A stretch of DNA of 64,000 nt from Kaistia adipata DSM 17808 (lineage in GTDB: Bacteria; Pseudomonadota; Alphaproteobacteria; Rhizobiales; Kaistiaceae), in NCBI RefSeq assembly GCF_000423225.1, contig NZ_KE383991.1:134217-198216 (forward strand), given 5' to 3'. This document shows positions 1 through 9,294 of this stretch, in pieces. The notes under the pieces were generated by a model. That model saw only the letters and a program-made list of their open reading frames with translations, was not told where the DNA came from and made no database searches. The stretch's first letter is position 1. Every line of letters begins with the position of its first letter. Made by a program: the position numbers and the translations under genes.

Positions 1-2890
1 CCGTCGCGCCCGTCCCGGTGAAGGTGTTGCTGTTGTCGACGATGTTGTGCCCCCTGCCGCTCGCCAGCGTGAACACCGAGGCGTCGCCGACCTGGAACAG
101 TCCGGTGTTGTCAATGAGGTTGTTGCCGGCCTTGGTGCCGAGCGTGACGACGGCCACGTCGTCAATCGTGACGGCGCCGCTGTTCCAAACCGTGTTGTCG
201 CCAGCTTCGGTACCGAGCGTGAGCACGGCGGTGCCGGTGGCCTGGATCGTATCGCTATTGCCGACGATATTGCTGCCTTCGCCGTTCGCCAGCGTGAAGG
301 CGAGATTTTCGCCATGGATCTTGCCGGCATTGAAGAGGCCGTTCGCCCCCTTGCCGGTTCCGAGCGTGAAGGTCGTCAGGCCCGTGGCGTTGATGACACC
401 GGAGCTCCCGTTCGTGACGGCGTTGATGCCTTCATCCGTCCACTGGGCGAAATTGGTGGAGCCGCCGAGGGTCATCAGCCCCTGGTTCGAGATCTGATTG
501 CCGCCGATGTCGGCAATCTGCGAGATCAGCGTGATGCCCGAAGTCTGGATCGTCGCGCCGGTCGCGTTGTTGATGATGTTGGCGCCTTCGCCCTCGGTAG
601 CGAGAACGCTGACGCCGGACGTGGTCCAGGTGCCGCCCGTCTGGTTGGTAAGGGTGTTGGGCCCATTATCGCCGGTGGTGTAGGCGATCACCGACCCGAT
701 GACGTCGCCGGTGTTGTTAAGCGTCAGATGGCCGCCCGCCGAGGCGATCGCGATGGTAGCGGGGTTGGAACCATCGCCACGGATGGTGCCGCCATTCGTG
801 ATGGTGTTGCCACTGTCGGAATAGGCAACGATGACCGGCGCGATGCCGCCACCGATGATATCGCTGCCAAGATTGTTGATGTTGACCTTGGACCCGGCAT
901 CGGTGGCCACGGCAGCAATCGCCGTCATGCTGCCTCGAACTTCCGACCCGGTGCCAAGCGTGATCTGCGTGGGAGCGGCTCCTGCAACGTCAAGCGTCGC
1001 GATGCCGACCAACGGGACGGTGCCGCCGGGGGCCGCCACGCCGATCTGGCTATTGTCGCCGACATTGACGACGACCGCGCCCGATCCCAGGCTGACGCCC
1101 ATCAAACCGACCAGATCGGCTTCGACGGTGCTGTTGTTGCCAACCGAGACGACAGCATTGCCGGAGCCCAGGGCGAGGGAGAACTCGCCGATCAAGGGCG
1201 GGTCGATCTTGGCATTGTCCTTCAGGCTGACGGTCGCATCGCCAGCGCCAGTGGAGATGGCGGCGCCACCGAACAGCCCGTCGGCAACACTGACGTCGCC
1301 ATGCAGGTTGACCGTGGCGGGGCCGCCAAGGGCGATGCCGACGACGCCACCGCCGATATCGACGCCGCTGAGATCGACGCCGGTCGCGGTTCCGAGAATC
1401 GCCCCGATGTCGACGCCCGGGATGAGGCCGGAAAGGCTGATCCCGGCCCCGCCGGCGTCAATGGCGCCGGCATCGATGGTCACGCTGCCGCCGGCCGCCG
1501 CGAAGACACCCGTACCGGCCGTCGCGTCCACGTCGCCATAGGTGAACGTACCATCGCCATTGTCCACGCCGCCGAGGACGACGTTGCCGGCCAGCGCAAG
1601 AGCTATTACGCCGTTCTGACCGCCGCCGATGCCGCCGCCATTCTCGATGTTGACGTCCTTGAGCAGTGACAGGACGTTGATGGCGTCTGTACCGCCGCCG
1701 ATCGAGCCGTCGACCGCGTTGGCGATATCGATCTGGCCGCTCGCCGAGCCCACGATGCCGCTGCCCGTGGTTCCCAGAATCGAGCTGTCGGCACCATTCT
1801 GGATCGTGACATTCCCAACCACAGGAATGGGCAAGCCGGAACTGGTCGTCCCCAGTTTGATCCCGTTGACACCACCGACGATCTTGCCAGTGAGCGGGCC
1901 GGCAGCATCGTTCTCGACCTTCAGGTCCCCGGTAAGGAACGCGGAGATGCCGTTCTGGCCGCCATTGATGATGCCGCCCGTGTTGCTCACCGTGGCATTG
2001 CCGACCAGGGGCACCGGCGTGGTCGTGCCAGAGATCTGGACCTCTCTTCCGATCCGGATACCATCGCCCGCCGTACCGGAGATGATGCCATTGGTGACAA
2101 CGGAAGCGGTATTCTCGACCTTCAGGTCGCCCGTGACGAACGCGGAAATACCGTTTTGGCCACCGCTGATGATGCCGTTCGCGTTGGTCACCGTGGCATT
2201 GCCGACCGAAGGCAGCGGCGTGGTCGTACCGGAGATGACGAACTCGCGTCCGATCTGGACGCCGTCGCCATTCGTGCCCTCGACGAGGCCACCCTTGTTG
2301 TCGATCTTCAGTTCGCCGGTGGCGAAGACTGAAATGCCGTTCTGACTGCCCTTGATGTGCCCCTGTCCATTGGGACCCACGGTATTGGTTACCGTGACAT
2401 TGCCAATGGACGGCAGTGGAGTGGTAGCACCAGCAATGACGGCCTGAGTTCCGATGCGAATACCGTCGCCCGCTGTACCCGTGATCTTGCCGCTATTGCT
2501 TATCGCTATATTGCCGGTGACAGTCGATACGACACCGTTGCTTCCGCCGTTGACAGTCGATCCCTGTGCGACAGTGAGATTAAGTCCCCTTAAGATATCC
2601 GCCGTAACACCGTTGCCGGATGCATTGACGGTAGCCGTATTGGAGACGGTGCCGATCTTCAATTCATAAGGGCCTGAACCTATGGCCAAGGGGTTGACGG
2701 TCACGGCACCTCTCGTGCCCGTTACTGTCCCGTCGTCACCGATACAATTCACCGGGCTCGACCCCAGCCACAGGCACGCCGCCATCGCCTGCTGCGGCGT
2801 CATCACGGCCATTCCGGCGAGCAGCACCGCGCCCGACGCCGAGCTCAGCAGCGTGGCCTTGCGGCCAGCGTTCCATTTCGAAGTCGACAT
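1..2890 (-). CDS. Autotransporter-like secreted repeat protein (3' end outside window)
   Basis: An uninterrupted frame runs from ATG at 2890 to the window edge (about 963 residues) without a stop. The protein starts with a long export signal (positively charged residues 1-12, hydrophobic 13-30, likely cleavage after the AMA at residues 35-37). The rest is Gly/Asn/Thr/Val-rich, with recurring 'N-x-G-x-I' and 'GNVTV' strands typical of right-handed beta-helix passenger domains. The visible part contains near-tandem units of about 65 residues. Known: such passengers usually end in a C-terminal outer-membrane beta-barrel, which would lie beyond position 1. A purine-rich GGGGGA lies upstream of the ATG. 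Inferred role: surface-displayed or secreted adhesin-type protein; the ligand cannot be inferred. Confidence 0.8.
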   Translation of the reverse strand, partial: MSTSKWNAGRKATLLSSASGAVLLAGMAVMTPQQAMAACLWLGSSPVNCIGDDGTVTGTRGAVTVNPLAIGSGPYELKIGTVSNTATVNASGNGVTADILRGLNLTVAQGSTVNGGSNGVVSTVTGNIAISNSGKITGTAGDGIRIGTQAVIAGATTPLPSIGNVTVTNTVGPNGQGHIKGSQNGISVFATGELKIDNKGGLVEGTNGDGVQIGREFVISGTTTPLPSVGNATVTNANGIISGGQNGISAFVTGDLKVENTASVVTNGIISGTAGDGIRIGREVQISGTTTPVPLVGNATVSNTGGIINGGQNGISAFLTGDLKVENDAAGPLTGKIVGGVNGIKLGTTSSGLPIPVVGNVTIQNGADSSILGTTGSGIVGSASGQIDIANAVDGSIGGGTDAINVLSLLKDVNIENGGGIGGGQNGVIALALAGNVVLGGVDNGDGTFTYGDVDATAGTGVFAAAGGSVTIDAGAIDAGGAGISLSGLIPGVDIGAILGTATGVDLSGVDIGGGVVGIALGGPATVNLHGDVSVADGLFGGAAISTGAGDATVSLKDNAKIDPPLIGEFSLALGSGNAVVSVGNNSTVEADLVGLMGVSLGSGAVVVNVGDNSQIGVAAPGGTVPLVGIATLDVAGAAPTQITLGTGSEVRGSMTAIAAVATDAGSKVNINNLGSDIIGGGIAPVIVAYSDSGNTITNGGTIRGDGSNPATIAIASAGGHLTLNNTGDVIGSVIAYTTGDNGPNTLTNQTGGTWTTSGVSVLATEGEGANIINNATGATIQTSGITLISQIADIGGNQISNQGLMTLGGSTNFAQWTDEGINAVTNGSSGVINATGLTTFTLGTGKGANGLFNAGKIHGENLAFTLANGEGSNIVGNSDTIQATGTAVLTLGTEAGDNTVWNSGAVTIDDVAVVTLGTKAGNNLIDNTGLFQVGDASVFTLASGRGHNIVDNSNTFTGTGAT
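1911..2475 (-). repeat. Tandem ~200-nt coding repeats in the passenger domain
   Basis: Three units recur with a period of about 185-200 nt. Each encodes a GDGIRIG-type start, an ISGTTTPLP stretch, GNATVTN, a GGQNGIS block and GDLKVEN. GDLKVEN-type codons sit near 1911-1930, 2112-2131 and 2297-2316; GDG[IV][RQ]IG near 2050, 2250 and 2455. A more degenerate copy continues toward 1630. Confidence 0.8.
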
Positions 2891-3392
2891 CCAGTCCCCC
2901 GGGTCATCCAAGCCATTGCCGGCGGCAGCCCTCGAGCCGCCAGGCGGATTCACATGGCTGAGATATGAGCCGGAGGCCGGTGGCAGAGTCCAGACACCAC
3001 CCTTATTAGTTGTATTTCACAACCTGAGGGACTCTAAATTTCCTTTCCATTCGGAAATTACAACCAGAAGACACAATCGCAAGAATTTATCTCGAATTTT
3101 GAATTACCTGCGCGGAAAGCAGTTCGTATACCGAACAATTAAACGCATCGCGTGCACAACATAATCTCCTCGATTCCTGGTTGTGCAACGATATGAAAAT
3201 TCCCGCCCTGTTGCCGCAATGGCACAGGGCCGAACGACAAAAAACCGCCCGGCCCGCCCGCCGCGCCCGAATCATCCGGGGAAACGCCACGCCAGCGCGG
3301 TCGTGCGCCCCGGCCCGGCGCGGACGACAATGGGTCGACAGATCCGGCAAATCATGGGATCAAGCCGCGCCCATCCAAGGAGAGAACGGCGA
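2891..3392. other. AT-rich intergenic region, probable promoter of the repeat protein
   Basis: About 500 nt without a convincing gene. Positions 3000-3180 are strikingly AT-richer than the surroundings, which fits an upstream regulatory region for the minus-strand gene starting at 2890. I could not fix a -35/-10 pair with confidence. Confidence 0.5.
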
Positions 3393-3647
3393 ATGGAACC
3401 CAACACCAAGGCGCTGATCGACGAGATCAATCACGCCATGCGCAACATCGATGCCGGCATGACGGCGATCATGGCCTTCGTCGCCTCGATCCCCGGCGCC
3501 AAGGATGTCGACATCGACGCCGTCAAGGCGCGCCTGAACGTGCCAAGCAACCTCAAGGCCGGCACCCGCCAGCCGCCGCCGAACATCGTCGTCGCCGAGA
3601 TCCTCGACCGGCTGAAGCGGATGGCCGACAAGCAGCCCGACGCCTGA
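3393..3647 (+). CDS. Small protein of unknown function, 84 aa
   Basis: The ATG at 3393 is preceded by AAGGAGAGAA (3377-3386), a good ribosome binding site, so the upstream in-frame extension is discarded. The product is soluble and mostly helical in appearance, with an 'IPGAKDVDIDAVKARL' segment in the middle and a basic, amphipathic C-terminus. No signal peptide or membrane segment is visible and I do not recognise a family. A strong hairpin follows the stop, so it is probably monocistronic. Confidence 0.65.
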   Translation: MEPNTKALIDEINHAMRNIDAGMTAIMAFVASIPGAKDVDIDAVKARLNVPSNLKAGTRQPPPNIVVAEILDRLKRMADKQPDA

Positions 3648-4047
3648 CCGGCTCCTGACCAGCTCTTGGCGCGCGGAAGCTCCGCGCGCCGTTCCCGCCG
3701 CCGCGATCGCGCGCCCCGCCCGACCCGCCCCTGCCGTGACGGCAGGATCAGACCGCCGCCCGCACAGTATCCGATCGCGCCGCGCGCCCATGCTGCAGAC
3801 GGGATGCAGCCCTCTACTGCCACGCTCCAAGATTGCAGCGGCCGCGCAACTTTCGCACAAAAAGCGATATGCGCACGACAGAATGCGTGCACATGGCGCC
3901 AAGCTCGGCTATACGCAGCGGCGATACTGCCAATGTCTGCGATACGACCGATCCGGGCTCCGCCGCGTCACGCGGCGCCTCATGACCTTGCGGCATGAAG
4001 AATTCGCCCCCCGGACCGGGCACGCCGGACCTCGTGGAGCCCATTTC
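3648..4047. other. Intergenic region between small gene and transporter
   Basis: Apart from the hairpin at 3668-3690, I see no gene and no clear promoter. It presumably carries the promoter for the transporter that starts at 4048. Confidence 0.4.
3668..3690 (+). terminator. GC-rich hairpin, candidate terminator
   Basis: A perfect 10-bp stem GGCGCGCGGA / TCCGCGCGCC with a 3-nt loop lies about 20 nt after the stop of the small gene. No T-run follows, so termination is inferred from position and stem strength only. Confidence 0.5.
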
Positions 4048-5400
4048 ATGTCCTCAACTGCCACCGCGGCAGGCGCCCCTGCCGCACCCGCCAATTCACG
4101 CTCGCGGGTCATCCTCGCGAGCCTGATCGGCACCACGATCGAATTCTACGATTTCTACGTCTACGCCACCGCGGCCGTGCTGGTGTTCCCGCACCTGTTC
4201 TTCCCGGCCGGCAACGAGACCACCGCGCTCCTGAACTCCTTCGCCATCTTCGGCGCCGCCATGGTGGCGCGGCCGATCGGCGCCATCTTCTTCGGCCATC
4301 TCGGCGACAAGCGCGGCCGCAAGATCACCCTGGTCGGGGCGCTGCTCACCATGGGCATCGCCACCTTCCTGATCGGCCTGCTGCCGACCTATGCGATGGT
4401 CGGCTGGCTGGCGCCCGGCCTGCTCGTCATCCTGCGCCTTGCCCAGGGCTTCGCGCTCGGCGGCGAATGGAGCGGCGCGGCGCTGGTCGCGACCGAGAAC
4501 GCGCCGCCCGGAAAACGCGCCATCTTCGGCACCTTCCCGCAGCTCGGCGCGCCGATCGGCTTCATCATCGCCAACGGCCTGTTCCTGATCATCGCGGCGC
4601 TGCTGCCGTCCGAGGATCCGTCGCGGCCGTCGACCGCCTTCCTCGAATGGGGCTGGCGCATCCCGTTCCTGTTCTCGATCGTCATGGTCGCCGTCGGCCT
4701 CTGGGTCCGCCTGAACCTGGTCGAGAGCGCCGCCTTCGAGAAGACGGTCGAGACCGGCAAGGTCCAGAAGGTGCCACTCGCGGCCGCCTTCAAGCTGCAC
4801 TGGCGCGAGCTGATCCTCGGCACGTTCTACATGCTGGCGACCTATGTGCTGTTCTACCTGATGACGACGTTCTCGCTCAGCTACGGCCGCGCCGCCGTCG
4901 ACGCCGCGCTGCCCGGCCTCGGCTACGACTACCGCACCTTCGTCATGATGATGATCGTCGGCGTCGTCTTCTTCGGCATCTTCACGCTCGCCTCCGGCCC
5001 CTGGGCCGACCGCTGGGGCCGCCGCAAGACGCTGATCTGGATCACGCTCGCCATCATCCTGTTCGGCCTCGTCTGGGTGCCGATGCTGTCGGCCGGCACG
5101 TTCGGCGTCATGGCATGGCTGATCCTCGGCTTCACGCTGATGGGCATGACCTTCGGCCCGATGGGCGCGCTGCTGCCGGAACTGTTCCCGGCCAATGTCC
5201 GCTATACCGGCTCGGGCATCTCCTACAACGTGTCGTCGATCCTCGGCGCCGCGGTCGCGCCCTTCGTCGCCGTGGCGCTCTGGAGCTATGGCGGCGGCAG
5301 CCCGTTCTGGGTCGGCATCTACCTGTCGTCGATGGCCGCGCTGACGCTGATCGCGCTCATCCTCGGCAAGGAAACCAAGGACGTCGACATCGACGCGTGA
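4048..5400 (+). CDS. MFS transporter, metabolite:H+ symporter (MHS) type
   Basis: 450 residues with about 12 hydrophobic segments, an inner-membrane secondary transporter. The N-terminal 'IGTTIEFYDFYVYATAA' is characteristic of the MHS family (ShiA, ProP, KgtP), and the MFS loop signature GHLGDKRGRK lies near residues 83-92. A second Asp-Arg-x-Gly-Arg-Arg-Lys motif marks the matching loop in the C-terminal half. The ATG at 4048 is chosen because it directly precedes the conserved N-terminus; GGAG at 4035 gives a weak Shine-Dalgarno. Substrates in this family include shikimate, oxoglutarate, proline and citrate; the sequence does not decide among them. Confidence 0.9.
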   Translation: MSSTATAAGAPAAPANSRSRVILASLIGTTIEFYDFYVYATAAVLVFPHLFFPAGNETTALLNSFAIFGAAMVARPIGAIFFGHLGDKRGRKITLVGALLTMGIATFLIGLLPTYAMVGWLAPGLLVILRLAQGFALGGEWSGAALVATENAPPGKRAIFGTFPQLGAPIGFIIANGLFLIIAALLPSEDPSRPSTAFLEWGWRIPFLFSIVMVAVGLWVRLNLVESAAFEKTVETGKVQKVPLAAAFKLHWRELILGTFYMLATYVLFYLMTTFSLSYGRAAVDAALPGLGYDYRTFVMMMIVGVVFFGIFTLASGPWADRWGRRKTLIWITLAIILFGLVWVPMLSAGTFGVMAWLILGFTLMGMTFGPMGALLPELFPANVRYTGSGISYNVSSILGAAVAPFVAVALWSYGGGSPFWVGIYLSSMAALTLIALILGKETKDVDIDA

Positions 5401-5427
5401 GCCGAACAGACCGGATAGCCAAAAGAA

Positions 5428-5457
5428 AAGCCCGCGCGGAGCGATCCGCGCGGGCTT
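5428..5457. terminator. Bidirectional rho-independent terminator
   Basis: A perfect 13-bp stem (AAGCCCGCGCGGA, loop GCGA) is flanked by an A-rich tract on the left and a T-rich tract on the right. It lies between the convergent transporter and VOC genes and can serve both. Confidence 0.85.
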
Positions 5458-5483
5458 CGTCTTTCATGGAAGCTAGTCCGGCT

Positions 5484-6416
5484 TCAGGCGAGCGGCGGCA
5501 GGCGCGCCTCGATCGCGGCGCGGCGCGGCTGCAGGAAGGCCGGCAGCTTCAGCGCCTGGCCGAGGCCCTCGGGCGTTTCGTCGACGGCAAAGCCCGGTCC
5601 GTCGGTCGCGATCTCGAACAGCACGCCGTTCGGCTCGCGGAAATAGACCGAGCGGAAATAGTCGCGGTTCTTTTGGGCCGTGGTGCGCAGGCCATGGTTT
5701 TCGGCGAGCTTGCGCACCATCGCCGCCTGCTCGGCGTCGTCGGCCGCGCGGAAGGCAACGTGGTGCACCGTGCCGGCGCCGAGATGGCCGCGCGGAAAAC
5801 CGCTTGCGACACGCAGGTCGATCATCGCGCCGAGCTTGGCGTCGCCCGTGCGGTAGCGCGTCGTCGTGCCCTCGCGCCCGACCTCCACGAAGCCAAGGAC
5901 ATCGGAGAGGATGCCGCCGGTCGGCTCGCCCTGCTCGAGCAGCAGCGTGACGGCGTGGAAGCCGCGGATGGCATAGTCCGGCGGGATCGTGCCCATCGCC
6001 CAGGCCGGCTCCTGCTCGGCGCCGGCGACGCCGACCAGCGCGAGGCGCATGCCGTCGGGATCGCGGAATTCGAGGATGCTGTCGCCGAAGCGCCGCGTCG
6101 GCGCGTCGTGCAGCACGCCCTTTTCCAGGAGGCGCTGCGTCCAGTAGGCGATCGCCCCCTCGGGCACGCGGAAGGCGGTCTCGAAGGTCTCGCCGGCGCC
6201 GAGCCGGCCGGGCGCCGCCTGCTCCCACGGAAAGAAGGTCAGGATGGTGCCGGGATGGCCGGCCTCGTCGCCATAGTAGAAATGATAGGTATTGGGGTCG
6301 TCGAAATTGACCGTGCGCTTGACGAGGCGGAGCCCGAGCACCTCCGTGTAGAAGGCGAGATTGCGCCGCGCTGGGCCGGCGATGGCCGTGACGTGGTGAA
6401 TGCCGTGGTGGTGCAT
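5484..6416 (-). CDS. Ring-cleaving dioxygenase-like VOC protein (MhqO/MhqA type)
   Basis: 310 residues with two vicinal-oxygen-chelate (glyoxalase/extradiol dioxygenase) modules. The N-terminus MHHHGIHHVTAIAG supplies the first metal-ligand His. The second module contains GFHAVTL and TVHHVAFR, and a C-terminal 'PNGVLFEIATDGPGF' carries the last Glu ligand. Length and order match the MhqO/MhqA family, metalloenzymes linked to quinone and aromatic-electrophile detoxification in other bacteria. Start: ATG 6416 with GGAG nearby; an open frame continues upstream but lacks conserved sequence. The true substrate is not deducible. Confidence 0.85.
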   Translation of the reverse strand: MHHHGIHHVTAIAGPARRNLAFYTEVLGLRLVKRTVNFDDPNTYHFYYGDEAGHPGTILTFFPWEQAAPGRLGAGETFETAFRVPEGAIAYWTQRLLEKGVLHDAPTRRFGDSILEFRDPDGMRLALVGVAGAEQEPAWAMGTIPPDYAIRGFHAVTLLLEQGEPTGGILSDVLGFVEVGREGTTTRYRTGDAKLGAMIDLRVASGFPRGHLGAGTVHHVAFRAADDAEQAAMVRKLAENHGLRTTAQKNRDYFRSVYFREPNGVLFEIATDGPGFAVDETPEGLGQALKLPAFLQPRRAAIEARLPPLA

Positions 6417-6578
6417 GCCGATCTCCGGTGACGAACGGCGCGCGAAGCGGCGCCGCCGCCCTAAGATAGGCGTGGGCTGGCAGGGAAACCACCGCGATCG
6501 GGAGACACCTGCGGTACCTGTCCAAATCCGATCGCTCGACTTATGGTTGCCGAAGCCCGCCGGATCGAGCCTGCCCGC

Positions 6579-6911
6579 ATGCCCCCTTCCGCTTCGCGCC
6601 GCCTCCTCGTACTCGTCACGCTCAGCCTCGCCTTCGCGGCTCCAGCCGCGGCCCATCCCGGCGGCCTCGATGCCGAGGGCTGCCACACCAACCGCAAGAC
6701 CGGCGAATATCACTGCCATCGCGGCGGATCGGCGCCTCGCGCCAGACGCTCGGCGCCGGTGGCGTCGCCGGCGCAGCCCCTCCTCGCGCCCGACCGCCCC
6801 TATCGCAACTGTTCCGAGGCCCGCGCCGCCGGCGCCGCGCCGGTCCTTGCGGGCACGCCCGGATATGGCGCCCATCTCGACCGCGACGGAGACGGCATCG
6901 GCTGCGAATGA
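6579..6911 (+). CDS. Secreted YHYH / excalibur-domain protein
   Basis: 110 residues from ATG 6579; an upstream ATG at 6543 would add 12 residues before the signal peptide. A Sec signal is clear (RR, hydrophobic core, cleavage after AAAH region). The mature N-terminus has a His/Cys-rich segment, GCHTNRKTGEYHCHRG, as in YHYH-type small proteins. The C-terminus YRNCSEARAAG...DRDGDGIGCE is an excalibur domain, whose DxDxDGxxCE resembles an extracellular calcium-binding loop. Likely periplasmic or extracellular; function unknown. It overlaps neither neighbour and reads divergently from the VOC gene. Confidence 0.8.
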   Translation: MPPSASRRLLVLVTLSLAFAAPAAAHPGGLDAEGCHTNRKTGEYHCHRGGSAPRARRSAPVASPAQPLLAPDRPYRNCSEARAAGAAPVLAGTPGYGAHLDRDGDGIGCE

Positions 6912-6950
6912 CGGCGGATGGCGCGGAGGCCTCCGCCCGTTCGGATCGCG

Positions 6951-8300
6951 TCAACCGGCCCCTGCCCTGTCGTAGCGCAGCTCGCCGGCGATATAGGTCG
7001 CCTGCACGGCGCGGTCGTCGCCCATCGTCATCTGCACGAACAGGGCCTCCATGAAGTCCTGCACGAACTCCATCCGGTAGCGGATGATCGGCGTCGACTT
7101 CATGTCGAGCACGACGATGTCGGCCTCCATGCCCGGCGCGATGCTGCCGACCTTGTCGTCGATATACATGGCGTTGGCGGTGCCGCGCGTCGCGAGATAA
7201 TAGGCGTGGCCGGCCGTCAGCGCGTAGTGGTTCAGCTGCGCCGCCTTGTAGGCCTCGTTCAGGGTGGCGAGGATCGAGAACGACGTGCCGGCGCCGAGAT
7301 CCGTGCCGAGGCCGACGCGGACGGGGCGCTCCCGGCGCAGCGCGCGCCCGATGTCGAAGGCGCCGCTGCCGAGGAAGAAGTTCGAGGTCGGGCAATGCGC
7401 GATCGCCGATCCGGTGGCGTGCAGGCACTGCATCTCGCCATCGTCGAGATGCACGCCATGGCCGAAGATGGCGCGCGGGCGGCAGAGCCGGTGGTGGTCG
7501 TAGACGTCGAGATAGCCGGAGCGGTCCGGGAACAGCTCCTTCACCCAGGCGACCTCGCTGGTGTTTTCCGAGACATGGGTCTGGAGATAGCAATCCGGAT
7601 ATTCGCTCCACAGTTCGCCGGCGGAGGCGAGCTGGTCGGGCGTGCTGGTCGGGGCGAAGCGCGGCGTGATCGCGTACATCAGACGGCCGCGGCCGTGCCA
7701 GGCGTTGATCAGCCGCTTGCTGTCGTCATAGCCCGACTGCGTCGTGTCGAGCAGGTAGTCGGGCGCGTTGCGGTTCATCAGAACCTTGCCGGCGGCGAGC
7801 CGCATGCCGAGCCGCTCCGCTTCCTCGAACAGGGCGTCGACGGATTGCGGGTAGACGGTGCAATAGACGCAGCTGGTCGTGACGCCATTGCGCAGGCATT
7901 CCTGGAGGAACACTTTCGCGACGCTGGTTGCAAAGGCCTTGTCGACGAACCTGCCCTCGGTCGGGAAGGTGTAGGTGTTCAGCCAGTCGAGCAACTGCGC
8001 GCCGTGGGCGCCGATCATCGGCGTCTGCGGAAAATGCACGTGGCTGTCGATGAAGCCGGCCGAGATCAGCGCATCCGGACCGTAGTCGCGGACCGGCACT
8101 CCGGCGGGGAGCTCAGGCAGGATCGCGTCGGCGGGACCGAAATGGGTGACCCTGCCATCGCCGAAAGCGACGATCGCGTCGCTCTCATGCACCATGGTGT
8201 GCTCGAGCCCGAGCCTGAAGGGATCGCCGGTGAAGGTGAGCACGGGCCCGCGAATGGCCGCGGTCGGCACCGCTCCCGCCGCCGATGGATTGCCTGCCAT
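6951..8300 (-). CDS. guaD: Guanine deaminase
   Basis: 449 residues of the amidohydrolase superfamily. The enzyme hydrolyses guanine to xanthine and ammonia in purine salvage and catabolism, in the cytoplasm. Visible zinc and active-site motifs in order: SHVHFPQT (first HxH), a TPRFAPT substrate loop, LQTHVSEN, FGHGVHL and GLGTDLGAGTSFS (catalytic Asp). These match GuaD rather than other deaminases. The C-terminus closes with the usual beta-sandwich strand 'GMEADIVVLD'. Neighbours are unrelated, so it is probably transcribed alone. Confidence 0.92.
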   Translation of the reverse strand: MAGNPSAAGAVPTAAIRGPVLTFTGDPFRLGLEHTMVHESDAIVAFGDGRVTHFGPADAILPELPAGVPVRDYGPDALISAGFIDSHVHFPQTPMIGAHGAQLLDWLNTYTFPTEGRFVDKAFATSVAKVFLQECLRNGVTTSCVYCTVYPQSVDALFEEAERLGMRLAAGKVLMNRNAPDYLLDTTQSGYDDSKRLINAWHGRGRLMYAITPRFAPTSTPDQLASAGELWSEYPDCYLQTHVSENTSEVAWVKELFPDRSGYLDVYDHHRLCRPRAIFGHGVHLDDGEMQCLHATGSAIAHCPTSNFFLGSGAFDIGRALRRERPVRVGLGTDLGAGTSFSILATLNEAYKAAQLNHYALTAGHAYYLATRGTANAMYIDDKVGSIAPGMEADIVVLDMKSTPIIRYRMEFVQDFMEALFVQMTMGDDRAVQATYIAGELRYDRAGAG

Positions 8301-8593
8301 TCCGTCCCCGCCTCCCGGCCCGATCCTGAACTCCGCCTTCCGATCCCCGACGAAGCGTGCCGATCATCACGGCGCCGAGGCTTTTTGGAAAGGACCGAAC
8401 TGGATCCCCAACAGAAAGGAACCGGGCGCGGCCCGCCAGGGCGCCCCGCCGCCGCCCTCCTCCGCCCGCCTCCGCCGCGAGGCGCCGCGGCCAGACGGGA
8501 AGCCGGAACGGACCGATCCCGGACATCAGCCGCCCGAAGCCGCGCCTCGGCACCGGGACACAAGTCTTTGCGATGAAAGGGAAATTGGCTGAC

Positions 8594-8668
<75 letters not shown>

Positions 8669-8699
8669 GCGGGCGGACCCGAAGATCCGCAGCGACCGT

Positions 8700-8728
8700 C
8701 CTATAGACGGTTGGACGCGCCCTCGCAA
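8700..8728 (-). promoter_or_regulatory. Sigma-70 type promoter of tRNA-Gln
   Basis: On the minus strand, -35 TTGCGA (8723-8728), 17-nt spacer, -10 TATAGG (8700-8705), about 31 nt before the tRNA 5' end. Good spacing and near-consensus hexamers support it. Confidence 0.55.
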
Positions 8729-8805
8729 CGGGGCAGCGCGCCCGTCAACAACCCGCTGCCGAAACCGTCATCCACAGGGTCGTGATTTCTCTCGCAACTC
8801 TCCGC

Positions 8806-8834
8806 TTGCAGGCTCCGAATCCACTGTCTATAAC
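8806..8834 (+). promoter_or_regulatory. Sigma-70 type promoter of tRNA-Pro
   Basis: -35 TTGCAG (8806-8811), 17-nt spacer, -10 TATAAC (8829-8834). The -10 ends 18 nt before the tRNA 5' end, so transcription would begin just ahead of the mature tRNA. Confidence 0.6.
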
Positions 8835-8852
8835 CCGGCTCATCGCTGGTCA

Positions 8853-8929
8853 CGGAGTGTAGCGCAGCCTGGTAGCGCACCTCGTTCGGGACGAGGGGGT
8901 CGCAGGTTCAAATCCTGCCACTCCGACCA
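8853..8929 (+). tRNA. tRNA-Pro (anticodon CGG)
   Basis: Acceptor CGGAGTG/CACTCCG, D-loop AGCCTGGTAGCGC, anticodon stem CCTCG/CGAGG around loop TTCGGGA (CGG), T-arm GCAGG-TTCAAAT-CCTGC, discriminator A and encoded CCA at 8927-8929. Confidence 0.95.
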
Positions 8930-9294
8930 CCGATCTCCCCCGAAATCACATCATCCGCCAAGATGATACAGCGCCAGACGCGGTTCTCGCGCGGTGGATT
9001 TCGCAAGAATTTCCCCTCCGATTTCTCCCTGCCTCGCCTGAAGCGAAACGGGCCCGCCTCCCCCTGAAAGCGCCATCCGCCGGATCGAGCCGCAACCGGC
9101 CACCCGCGACTCCGAAACCGGGATGATCGGGCAATCGCATAGTCAGGCCGACAGACCAGATCGGCGCCGGGACCGAATGCGGACCGCGTGGCGCATCCGG
9201 CGAAGCGCCCCCTCCTGCCACGGCCGGCCGCCTGCTCTCGCCAGCGACGCAACGGAATGCCAAGATGGCGGCCGGATCTGGATGGAGACGCTCC
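8930..9294. other. Intergenic region, no gene recognised
   Basis: 365 nt between tRNA-Pro and chaB. No coding frame with family resemblance and no clear terminator hairpin were seen. It presumably holds the promoter of the chaB-mgtA unit. Confidence 0.4.

Noticed and set aside
47-1669. 540-codon plus-strand open frame
   Set aside because: It is the antisense shadow of the minus-strand repeat protein; its translation is Arg/Asp/Gly-rich with no domain, whereas the minus strand has a signal peptide and repeats.
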